Origin: Elusimicrobiota bacterium
GTDB lineage: Bacteria > Elusimicrobiota > Elusimicrobia > UBA1565 > UBA9628
Length of the DNA stretch: 64,000 nucleotides
Direction of reading: 5' to 3'
Assembly: GCA_003151975.1 (NCBI GenBank)
Contig: PLZD01000032.1
Span: 151,952-215,951 of the forward strand
The first letter of the stretch is position 1; every line of letters starts with the position of its first letter. Under the pieces are notes generated by a model. That model saw only the letters and a program-made list of their open reading frames with translations, was not told the DNA's origin and ran no database searches. Shown here in pieces: positions 36,612 through 44,012 of the stretch. A program made the position numbers and the translations under genes.

Positions 36612-37880
36612 TCAGGCGGCTTTCTTGGAACGCGCGCGCGCCTGCGCGCGCGAGATGGCGAACAAGGAGAGCGCCGAGGCGACGGCCTCGGCCAAGTTGC
36701 GCGCGCCGTGGATCAAGTATTGGTCCCGGATGGCGCCCGCGGGGCTTGCGGCGGCCTGAAGGAAGCCCCACGCCGTGAACGCGGCCACGGAGCCGAGGTA
36801 GATGGTCGTGAACGATCTCGAAAAGCCGTGCGTCGGCTGGCCGCGCACGAGAGCGGCCACGTCCGGCGCGAAGACCGCGACAAACAACGCGCCCTTGGCG
36901 ATCTGGATCCCGAGCAGGAGCTTGGCGACCGCCGCCGCGCCCAGATGCGCGGCCAGGAACGCGGGAACGAAGGCCGCGGCCCCGGCGTAGAGCCCCGCGC
37001 TCAGCGCGAGCATCGCGGCCCCAGCGATGGCCGTGGCCCGAATAGCGGGATCGTGGAGCACCTTGTCCGCCAGAAGGCGCAGCCTTGAGGCGCCCGCGAG
37101 ATTTTGCGGAGGCTCATACGCCTTAAGTCCCCCGCGCTTCTCGAGCGACTTGCCGATGACGTAGGGCGCCAGCATGCCGAGCGCGATGAAGGCGTGCATG
37201 ACGCCCCAGAGCGGCTTGCCGAGCACGGTCGCGTTGACCAAGCCCAGCGCCAGCGTGCCGACGGCGCCGAGGATCGCGCGGCCCAGCGGAAAATCCTTCG
37301 CGTTGCCGCGGCGGAAGGCATCGTAGGCCATGGGCAGAGGGAACGCCACCGAGAGCACGTTGGCCGCGTCGTAGCTGAGCGTGTTGACGAACGGGGCCGC
37401 GGCGTGAAAAGCGTGGACGAGCGGAGCCGCGCCGAGCGCCGCGATGGGGAGCGCCGCGCCGAGAACGACGGCGGCGGGCGGGGCTTTCGCGGCGTTATCA
37501 AAACGGCGCGACGATTCGACCCAGCCCGCGGCCGCGTCGGGCGCGTTCGCGGCGGACTCGGGACCGGAAGTCTCGATTGAATTTTTGTCCGCGGAGGGCG
37601 CCCCGAACCGCGCTTGCGGAAGAACCGCGGCAATTTCAGGAGCGGCGACCGGCTGTTCCACGGCGGCGTCGGGCAAAATCGGAAGAGCGGTGGGCCCAAG
37701 CTGTTGCGGCAGAGCCTGCGTCCGCAGGTCCGTGATCCCGATGTCGATGGACGCCTTCGGATTGAGAACGGGGAGGACGGGCTGGTTGACGCGGATCTCG
37801 ACGATGCGTTCGACGGCGCCCGCCGGCCATGAGACGGCCAGCAGCGCGAGGCAAAGGCTCAGGCGCAGAACGCGAGACAT
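36612..37880 (-). CDS. Exported/polytopic membrane protein of unknown family
   Basis: 422 residues. Signal peptide MSRVLRLSLCLALLAVSWPA, then a Pro-rich linker to about 150, as in the other regulon members. About seven to nine hydrophobic segments follow. The stretch VAFPLPMAYDAFRRGNAKDF weakly recalls a PQ-loop (SemiSWEET) repeat, but this is not secure. The ATG is exactly 6 nt after TATAAT and no Shine-Dalgarno is present. Function unknown. Confidence 0.72.
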   Translation of the reverse strand: MSRVLRLSLCLALLAVSWPAGAVERIVEIRVNQPVLPVLNPKASIDIGITDLRTQALPQQLGPTALPILPDAAVEQPVAAPEIAAVLPQARFGAPSADKNSIETSGPESAANAPDAAAGWVESSRRFDNAAKAPPAAVVLGAALPIAALGAAPLVHAFHAAAPFVNTLSYDAANVLSVAFPLPMAYDAFRRGNAKDFPLGRAILGAVGTLALGLVNATVLGKPLWGVMHAFIALGMLAPYVIGKSLEKRGGLKAYEPPQNLAGASRLRLLADKVLHDPAIRATAIAGAAMLALSAGLYAGAAAFVPAFLAAHLGAAAVAKLLLGIQIAKGALFVAVFAPDVAALVRGQPTHGFSRSFTTIYLGSVAAFTAWGFLQAAASPAGAIRDQYLIHGARNLAEAVASALSLFAISRAQARARSKKAA

Positions 37881-37886
37881 CGCGTT

Positions 37887-37968
37887 ATTATAAGGACAAA
37901 TCGCCGTTCGAGCCTGGGTTGAGAGGTCCCAGCAACGCCGGGAAAAGGGCCCCCTCTCTTCTGGGAGT
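37887..37968 (-). promoter_or_regulatory. Three-box promoter E (polytopic membrane protein)
   Basis: Minus-strand -10 TATAAT (37892-37887), 6 nt before the ATG. Boxes are centred at 37927.5 (GGTCCC), 37949.5 (GGGCCC) and 37965.5 (GGGAGT): 38, 22 and 16 bp apart. The -35 position reads AGGCTC. Confidence 0.6.
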
Positions 37969-37990
37969 TAAGACCTATGTCACGCCGCTG

Positions 37991-38428
37991 TCACTTGGCG
38001 TCGGCGGCTTTGATGAGGTCGTCGTCGGTAATGGGCTCGAGCTTGGGGTCGCCCTTTTGCCCCAAGCTGTCGCGCAGGTCGCCGCACGAACCGTCGTACT
38101 CGGCGAATGCCCACTTCGCGTTGTTCGTCTTCTCGAGCGGCAGCAAGGACGGGCCGAAGACGACGATCTTCTTCTTGGTCTTGGGATAGTTCTTGATGCC
38201 CTTGAGCGCCGACTTGCAAGGATCGGCGCACAGATTTCCGAACAGATTGAAGGTGTTGCTCACGCCGCAGGAGACGTCGTAGAGCGCGTCGATCGAGTAG
38301 AAAATGAGCGAGCCGTCCTTGCAGCGGGGCTCCACCGTCTGAACGACGCGCGCGCGCTTATTGTAATAGCAAACGGACTGGGCCTGAACCGGGGCGGCGG
38401 CCATCAGAAGCAAAAGGGCGAACCTCAT
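37991..38428 (-). CDS. Small exported cysteine-rich hypothetical protein
   Basis: 145 residues with signal peptide MRFALLLLMAAAPVQAQ. The mature part has six cysteines (in VCYY, EPRC, VSCG, NLCADPC and GSCGD), an even number consistent with disulfides outside the cytoplasm. No family is recognised. The ATG is 6 nt after CATACT, with TTGAAA 17 bp further upstream. Confidence 0.7.
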   Translation of the reverse strand: MRFALLLLMAAAPVQAQSVCYYNKRARVVQTVEPRCKDGSLIFYSIDALYDVSCGVSNTFNLFGNLCADPCKSALKGIKNYPKTKKKIVVFGPSLLPLEKTNNAKWAFAEYDGSCGDLRDSLGQKGDPKLEPITDDDLIKAADAK

Positions 38429-38434
38429 GTCTCA

Positions 38435-38463
38435 AGTATGCCCCCGAAGTCCCGATTTTTCAA
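38435..38463 (-). promoter_or_regulatory. Promoter of the cysteine-rich exported protein
   Basis: Minus strand TTGAAA (38463-38458), 17 bp, CATACT (38440-38435), then 6 nt to the ATG at 38428. Confidence 0.6.
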
Positions 38464-38657
38464 GAGGAAAAATAGGGTATGGTTTATGTTCATAGCCCTC
38501 GAAGTCTAGCACAGGGGGCCTTTCACTTTCATATTATCTTACAAGTTAACGAGCCGGCTGGAATCGACACTCCTTGCAAGTCGGTCGTTCGCCCCGCGCC
38601 TACCAAAGTTGTATTCTAAATCCGAGACCAATCAGGATCGACGCCGAGGTTGTCCCG

Positions 38658-39251
38658 ATGTTGTTGATGAAAATTATGAATGTTTTGTTCCCTGCGATCC
38701 TCGTCCTTGGTTCCTTTGGCGCCGCACGGGGTTGGGCAGCCACTTCCAATAAGGATGTGACCAGACCATCGGCATCCCAGAAGTTTATAAGCACGGAAGG
38801 CTATTCCGAGACCAGATGGGGAATGAACCGTGCGGCAGTAAGGAAGCTCTACCCGAAGATGGCACCATTCCTGAAGGACAGCACGGTTACCCATGGGAAG
38901 GTCGCCGACAAGTCAGCCAAGACAATGTTCTTCTTCACGAAAGGCAAACTAGACGAGGTCACTATCTTTTTCCAAGAGACCCACTCGGACATTGATGGAT
39001 ACCGCAGCGAATATGAGTCGCTCAAGGAATTGTTGACGAAGAAATACGGACAACCAACGGTGGACAAAAAGGCCCCATCTACAGATGGCGGCGACATTCT
39101 GTCGGCGCAGTGGGAAACAGAAAAGACCCATATCGGCCTCGTGTGCTCGGCCGGTCCGGTATTCAAGTTGACAGAAATAGATTATTCAAGCAAGGAACTC
39201 AGCGAGAAGAAAAAGGAGAAAAGCGATGCTGAGAAGTTGCGGGACCTCTAA
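38658..39251 (+). CDS. Exported hypothetical protein
   Basis: 197 residues from ATG 38658, chosen because it begins a signal peptide (MLLMKIMNVLFPAILVLGSF). The mature domain has YSETRWGMNRAAVRKLYPKM, resembling small exported domains with a WGMxxxxVKxLYP pattern, and ends in a lysine-rich helix. The following gene starts 26 bp before its stop, so the two are cotranscribed. Codon usage is AT-richer than in the flanks. Function unknown. Confidence 0.65.
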   Translation: MLLMKIMNVLFPAILVLGSFGAARGWAATSNKDVTRPSASQKFISTEGYSETRWGMNRAAVRKLYPKMAPFLKDSTVTHGKVADKSAKTMFFFTKGKLDEVTIFFQETHSDIDGYRSEYESLKELLTKKYGQPTVDKKAPSTDGGDILSAQWETEKTHIGLVCSAGPVFKLTEIDYSSKELSEKKKEKSDAEKLRDL

Positions 39252-40761
39252 CGGCGGCTCCAAAATGTCTCAGCCAAATCATCGTTCGATTGCCCCAAGA
39301 TTGCTGACTGTTGTTCTAGTAAGCCTTCCAATGATCTCATATGCACTATTTGCATCTTTGGATGAAGATCTTCGCTCTACGGACGAAGCCACTCGCACGA
39401 GCGCGATCGCCAAATTCGAGAAAGGAAGTGCTTCGAAAAAAGAAAAAGCCATCCAGAAACTTGTCCTGGTGGCCGTGAATCCTATTGGTGATTTTAAAAT
39501 GACGGATTATAATTTGAAGCAGGAGGCTCTGGCTGAGCGAGATCGGGCTGCCGATGCATTGGTGAAAATTGGCAAGGATGCTGCCCCCCCCTTGATTGTT
39601 GTCCTGAAGGATAAAGATGAAGGAGCCCGCGTTAGGGCGGTCGACATTATTGGAAGAATCGGGCCTGCCGCTGTAGAGGCCATTCCTGCGCTGACGGAAC
39701 TTGGTAAAGAAAGCGGGGGAATACAAGTCTCCGCGGCCCGCGCTTTGTTTAAAATAGAAGCGGATCATCAATTATTTATACCCATTCTCCTCAAATCATT
39801 AAACGATGGCAGTTGGGACACACGAAACGATGCCGTTAACGCGTTGGGTGAAATGAGGACGGAACCTCAAACGGTAATTCCCGCTCTTGTCATGGCGGCT
39901 CAACATGGGCTCGATGCTTGGAAAGCCCTGATAGCCTTCGGGGGAGATTCAGTCCCTGCCCTGGAGGAATTACTTAAGCACGATGATCCCTCTATCCGCG
40001 CTTATGCGCAACATGCATTGGAACAGATAGGCACTTCGAACGCCACGGAAGCGTTGAATAAAGAGAAGCATGAAGTCGATAAAGAGAAGCAAGAGTTGGA
40101 CTCGACGCGTCAGATCGAACTAGCCACCTGGCGAGAGCACGTCGGGAAATTACTTATAAACGGGAAATTGAAGGTTCCTCCAATCGCGGGGTTGTTGAAA
40201 ATGGCCGGCTACTCCAAGAATGCCCAGCCCAATGTGTGGAGGTCCGACCTGTCTTTGGAGAATCAACTGGGCTATCCTACTCTCGATAGCCATTACTTCA
40301 TTTTCACAAGTAGCGGCAAGAAGCCTCATATTGAAAAGATTTTGGTCGTCCTTCATGATCTAGGTGAAAATGAGTCGCAGGCGACAAACCTTTTGGCTTA
40401 CGCTCCGATGTTACTCTACGTCAAGGGACACGAAGTAGATACTGAAGTATTTGCTGATGGTAGTAGGAGGGGGGCGTCCGGTCCCAAAGAGTTTGCAAAT
40501 TATATTCCGCAAGAAATTGAAAGCGCTACAGTAAAAGAGGAATACGTCGTGCATCCTCATAAAGCCAGCTTCTATGTTTTCCATTACGGGGAAGAGTTCA
40601 CGGCGAACAAAGGCATGTTTCGAGGGAATATGGGATTCGATGATGTTTGCGCTCTAGTGTTGAAAGGAGCGAATGATCTTCAGGGAGAGGGCAAGGCTCA
40701 GTTGGTGGTGGGCGAGGGCGGCAAGTTTCACCTCACCGAGATACGACGCGTATATCCCTGA
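39226..40761 (+). CDS. Exported HEAT-repeat protein
   Basis: 511 residues. AAGGAG lies 8 nt before ATG 39226 and supports this start; a second ATG at 39265 is possible. A hydrophobic segment (LLTVVLVSLPMISYALFA) is followed by HEAT-like repeats at about 50-270, for example ERDRAADALVKIGKDAAPPL, RVRAVDIIGRIGPAAVEAIP and SIRAYAQHALEQIG. A short coiled-coil (KEKHEVDKEKQELD) leads into a unique C-terminal domain of 220 residues. HEAT repeats usually bind proteins; partners are unknown. Confidence 0.75.
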   Translation: MLRSCGTSNGGSKMSQPNHRSIAPRLLTVVLVSLPMISYALFASLDEDLRSTDEATRTSAIAKFEKGSASKKEKAIQKLVLVAVNPIGDFKMTDYNLKQEALAERDRAADALVKIGKDAAPPLIVVLKDKDEGARVRAVDIIGRIGPAAVEAIPALTELGKESGGIQVSAARALFKIEADHQLFIPILLKSLNDGSWDTRNDAVNALGEMRTEPQTVIPALVMAAQHGLDAWKALIAFGGDSVPALEELLKHDDPSIRAYAQHALEQIGTSNATEALNKEKHEVDKEKQELDSTRQIELATWREHVGKLLINGKLKVPPIAGLLKMAGYSKNAQPNVWRSDLSLENQLGYPTLDSHYFIFTSSGKKPHIEKILVVLHDLGENESQATNLLAYAPMLLYVKGHEVDTEVFADGSRRGASGPKEFANYIPQEIESATVKEEYVVHPHKASFYVFHYGEEFTANKGMFRGNMGFDDVCALVLKGANDLQGEGKAQLVVGEGGKFHLTEIRRVYP

Positions 40762-40848
40762 AGCCAAAGAACACCGATAAGTCGGAAGAGAAGCCAAAAG
40801 GGAAGTAGGCGCTCTTGAAAGCGCTCAGGAGACTTGAAGAGGATTAAT

Positions 40849-41178
40849 ATGAAATTTGATGAAATCCAAGAACCGCTTTTAAATGTATTACGACAAGGAA
40901 ATGGGATGTTCAGAACGGCTTATCAGATATTTGCAAATCTCGGGCAAGAAACGAAAACCCGATTAACTGGAGAATATCCGGTAGTTGCTGGGAGGCCGGT
41001 GATGGGCGCGGGTGCCGGGATATATTATTCACCAGCAAGTTTTATCGCTCATGCATTAGCAAATTTTGCGAAAAGCAATAATCGGATAATAGAAGGGGCT
41101 CTTGATTCCCAGAATGCCCAATTTGAAGGATATGAGCCGGGGTTCAAAGGGACAATTTCTATTTGGGCTTGGAAATGA
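40849..41178 (+). CDS. Small hypothetical protein
   Basis: 109 residues. ATG 40849 follows GAAGAGG by about 6 nt; an upstream in-frame TTG at 40834 is less likely. No signal peptide or known domain is seen. Notable stretches are MGAGAGIYYSPASFIAHALA and an aromatic C-terminus ISIWAWK. It is the last gene of the lower-GC segment. Function unknown. Confidence 0.5.
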   Translation: MKFDEIQEPLLNVLRQGNGMFRTAYQIFANLGQETKTRLTGEYPVVAGRPVMGAGAGIYYSPASFIAHALANFAKSNNRIIEGALDSQNAQFEGYEPGFKGTISIWAWK

Positions 41179-41268
41179 TAATTTTAACCTTGCGAGAATT
41201 TTAAAGTTGTGCTACCCCCCCGAAAGAACGGCCAAGACGAAGTAAGCCGGACTCTCTTGGATTGGCTC

Positions 41269-41298
41269 TTGACCGCGCCTCGCGGCTAAAGTTATAAA
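41269..41298 (+). promoter_or_regulatory. Promoter of the PLC-like gene
   Basis: TTGACC (41269-41274), 18 bp, TATAAA (41293-41298), then GGAGCC and the ATG at 41305. The spacer of 6 nt allows leaderless translation, although GGAG is also present. Confidence 0.65.
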
Positions 41299-41304
41299 GG
41301 AGCC

Positions 41305-42333
41305 ATGGCTCCCGGAATCCCGGCAATCCTCGCGGCGATCCTCTCATTGGGCGGCGCGGCTGGGGCCGTAGCACCCGACACGCAGGATCTGCGCGGTCGA
41401 TACTTTAACGCGGAATGGGCGCAAGGCCTCGAGGCGCCTGTCCCCGCGCCGAGCGTCTCCGCAGCATCGCTCTGGCCTCTGCCCGACAAGCCCGTCGAGG
41501 CCGAGCACGAGCAGATCGCGCACATGTACATCACGCGCGAGGCGTTCAAGATCTTCATGGCCCAGCACCCGGGAAGCGAGCTCGCCAATTACATCGGCGA
41601 TTACGATTACGCCACATCCCGCCCAAAGGTCCGCGACGACGGCAACGTGGTTACGGGCGCCTACGACGAGGACGAGTTCTACGACAACCCGTTCGGCCAG
41701 AAGGAATCCTACTTCCGCCATTTCTGGGACCCGTACGGCGGCCTCTACCGGGGCATCGCGGGTTTTGGCAGCAGCGTCGACCGCGCGTACAAATACCTCA
41801 CGGGCGGCTACGGCGTCGAAGGCAAGTACGATCAGGAGTGGGACCACAACAGCGGCGCCAAGCGCGGCGTGAAAGGCCACGGCGCGATCTGGCTCTACCA
41901 GCACGGTGAGAAGGCCAAGGCCTTCTGGTACCTGGGCCACATCGCGCACTTGCTCGAGGACGCCACCGTGCCGGCGCACGTGCATCTTTTCGCGCACGTC
42001 GTTCCCTGGATGGACGCCTACGAGACTTATATGGGCAAGGCGCACGTCCACTGGCCCTCCGACACGACGCGGCCCATCGATCATTACGCCACCCTGCTCG
42101 ACCTCTTCCGCGCGACGGCGCTGGTCACCGCGCGCTACGACTGCGGCAACGGCGGCGGGATCTCGGGCGGCGTCGACGGCACAGTCGACCGCGGCCATCG
42201 CCGCGCGGGCGGCTTTACCAAGGCCAAGCTTGACGACGAAGGCGATGTGCTGATGCCGCTGGCCTTCAATCGCGTCGCGGCGCTCTACCAGTTTTTCTAC
42301 GAGCAGGTGGGCGTGCCGAGCGGCCGCCCTTAG
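41305..42333 (+). CDS. Exported zinc-dependent phospholipase C / P1 nuclease-like protein
   Basis: 342 residues with signal peptide MAPGIPAILAAILSLGGAAG. The signature GHIAHLLEDATVPAHVH near 211-227 gives the histidine/aspartate zinc ligands of the PLC/P1 fold. Earlier ligands are probably in VEAEHEQIAHMYITREA (about 67) and KGHGAIWLYQ. Family members hydrolyse phospholipids or nucleic acids outside the cell. It is convergent with the next gene, 1 bp away. Substrate not predictable. Confidence 0.75.
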   Translation: MAPGIPAILAAILSLGGAAGAVAPDTQDLRGRYFNAEWAQGLEAPVPAPSVSAASLWPLPDKPVEAEHEQIAHMYITREAFKIFMAQHPGSELANYIGDYDYATSRPKVRDDGNVVTGAYDEDEFYDNPFGQKESYFRHFWDPYGGLYRGIAGFGSSVDRAYKYLTGGYGVEGKYDQEWDHNSGAKRGVKGHGAIWLYQHGEKAKAFWYLGHIAHLLEDATVPAHVHLFAHVVPWMDAYETYMGKAHVHWPSDTTRPIDHYATLLDLFRATALVTARYDCGNGGGISGGVDGTVDRGHRRAGGFTKAKLDDEGDVLMPLAFNRVAALYQFFYEQVGVPSGRP

Positions 42334-42334
42334 A

Positions 42335-42853
42335 TTACAGGCGCTTGCCGAAGAGGCCGAGCAGGCCGGCGATCAGCGCGATCGGCGCGATGATCGGCTG
42401 AAGCAGGATTAAGAGCGGCAGCGCCAGCTTCCCGGCTTTCGAGGTCAGTCTCATGGCCGTCGCTTCCATTCCCAGAAAGCCCATCTTGAAACCTTCCCAA
42501 CCCTTGATCTTTGGCGGCACGGGATCGGGCTCGACGGCCTTGGGCGTTGCGGGCGGAATGTTCGCGACGAGATTCGGACGCGGCGCGGGCTGAGGCGCCG
42601 AAGACTCGTTTGAAGCGCCAGGTGGCGCCTGAAAAGACGAGCCCGCGACGACGGCACCGGCCCCAGGCGCGCTGTGGGAGTTCTCGGCCCAGACCTGATT
42701 GCCGGAGGACGCGCCTTCGAGCGACGATGCGGAGACCGAGCTCTGGGCCGATTCCGCCGCCGCGCGCAGCTGGTTCAGCGCGGCCGACTCGGCAAGAGCC
42801 GAGACCGGGACCAGCAGGAGAAGCGCCGGGACAACCGCCATTGCGCGGGCCAT
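42335..42853 (-). CDS. Small exported hypothetical protein with C-terminal membrane segment
   Basis: 172 residues with signal peptide MARAMAVVPALLLLVPVSAL, a Ser/Ala/Pro-rich low-complexity centre and a hydrophobic C-terminus (LLILLQPIIAPIALIAGLLG). It looks like a short version of the signal-linker-membrane architecture of its neighbours. The ATG is exactly 6 nt after TATGAT, with TTGCGC 16 bp upstream. Function unknown. Confidence 0.68.
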   Translation of the reverse strand: MARAMAVVPALLLLVPVSALAESAALNQLRAAAESAQSSVSASSLEGASSGNQVWAENSHSAPGAGAVVAGSSFQAPPGASNESSAPQPAPRPNLVANIPPATPKAVEPDPVPPKIKGWEGFKMGFLGMEATAMRLTSKAGKLALPLLILLQPIIAPIALIAGLLGLFGKRL

Positions 42854-42915
42854 AACGCAATCATAGAAAATTGCGGCGGCCGCGCAACCGGAAAATTGCG
42901 GCCGTGCCGAATCCC

Positions 42916-43974
42916 CTACTTGTCGTAGATGGGTAGAAGAAAGGTCGCGTCGTAGTCCAGCGGCAAGTCCTTCGATTTGATCTGCAGTTCCCAATAGCGG
43001 GGCCGCAGCCCGCTTAGGTTCGTGGACAGGTCCGCATCGGGCAGAGGGCACGAGATCGCGTACTGCGCCTGGCCCGAAGGCGACGTCTGTCTTGGCCCGA
43101 GAGCCAGTTCCTGCGAGTAAAGCTCCCATCGAACCGCCATGATCCTGAGATATCTTTTTCCTATGCCCCAATACCATTCGATGACGAGCCTTTCTTCCAC
43201 GCAGCGCAGAACGGCCGTGACGCCGCTCATGCTCTGCAGGCCGCCCAAGCCCTCCAGCCGGACCTGCATTCGCTCGCCGAGATAGAGCGGAAAACCCGTC
43301 GTGAGCAGCCTCAGGCCGCGGTCTCGGGCGAAACGCTTGACCTCCTTCCAGGCGCGCGCGGCCATGTAGAGGCCGCCAGCCCAAAGCGCGAGGATGAACC
43401 CTCCCATGAAGATGGGCCCCAAGAATTCCCCGATCATGGGCTCGTGGAAGAATTCGGGGTTTTCCCGGAAGAATTGAGGGTCCTGCTTCTGTTGGCTCGC
43501 CTGGCGTCTATCCAGAGAAGCTGAATCCACCAACGCCGTCATGAACCAAGCGCCCAATGCCGTAGCGACGGCGGCCTGGGCCAACCAGAACAGGCGCCGG
43601 AAGAGTTCTTCGCACGAAGGCTTAATGCCGCCGGAGCTTTTCCATGGGTAATCCCAGACCCAAGCCTCGTCGGGATGCTCGCGCTGCAGGTGACGTCGCC
43701 AGACGAGCCATATCGGGTTCGGGAGATGATAGAGAATCAGGCAGAGACCCAGGCCCGCGGTGACCATGCTCAGCCTCAGGAAATACAGCTGTTCGCTCGC
43801 CGAGAACTGGTTGGTGAAGGCGTAGTCGTGAGTGGAAATTCGGCGGGGGATCGCCCGGCCAGCCGCGATCAACACCAGTCCGTAAACGATGAGGCTCCAT
43901 CTGCGGAAGAAATGGAAGCGGGCCGGATCCGCAAGGCGCTTCCCAAGCCCATTTGTCCCCGAGTCCCCCCGCAT
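42916..43974 (-). CDS. Membrane protein of unknown family
   Basis: 352 residues with about four hydrophobic segments (near 26-42, 66-84, 128-147 and 187-207) and a C-terminal soluble domain of about 130 residues that looks beta-rich (LEGLGGLQSMSGVTAVLRCV, LPLDYDATFLLPIYDK). No family is recognised. The start is supported by a promoter TTGACT-17-TACCCT ending 6 nt before the ATG. Confidence 0.72.
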   Translation of the reverse strand: MRGDSGTNGLGKRLADPARFHFFRRWSLIVYGLVLIAAGRAIPRRISTHDYAFTNQFSASEQLYFLRLSMVTAGLGLCLILYHLPNPIWLVWRRHLQREHPDEAWVWDYPWKSSGGIKPSCEELFRRLFWLAQAAVATALGAWFMTALVDSASLDRRQASQQKQDPQFFRENPEFFHEPMIGEFLGPIFMGGFILALWAGGLYMAARAWKEVKRFARDRGLRLLTTGFPLYLGERMQVRLEGLGGLQSMSGVTAVLRCVEERLVIEWYWGIGKRYLRIMAVRWELYSQELALGPRQTSPSGQAQYAISCPLPDADLSTNLSGLRPRYWELQIKSKDLPLDYDATFLLPIYDK

Positions 43975-43980
43975 CAGCGA

Positions 43981-44009
43981 AGGGTAGCCCCCCTTGGGAC
44001 GGCAGTCAA
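43981..44009 (-). promoter_or_regulatory. Promoter of the unknown membrane protein
   Basis: Minus strand TTGACT (44009-44004), 17 bp, TACCCT (43986-43981), then 6 nt to the ATG at 43974. Confidence 0.65.
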
Positions 44010-44012
44010 GGA

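Larger units (their letters stand above)
38470..41260. other. Lower-GC segment, probable foreign insert
   Basis: Base composition falls clearly from strongly GC-rich flanks to roughly balanced or AT-richer sequence (many A/T-ending codons and runs such as AATTTTGCG). Three plus-strand hypothetical genes (38658-41178) lie here and use Shine-Dalgarno sites rather than the leaderless pattern of the flanks. The 229-bp gap 38429-38657 holds the divergent promoter of the cysteine-rich gene; I see no terminal repeats, integrase or tRNA. Horizontal acquisition is inferred from composition. Confidence 0.6.

Noticed and set aside
38560-38608. A tRNA-like 3' end (TTCGCC followed later by TACCA) near the lower-GC insert, as a possible attachment site
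   Set aside because: The bases flanking TTCGCCC do not form a 5-bp T-stem and no acceptor or anticodon arm can be drawn.
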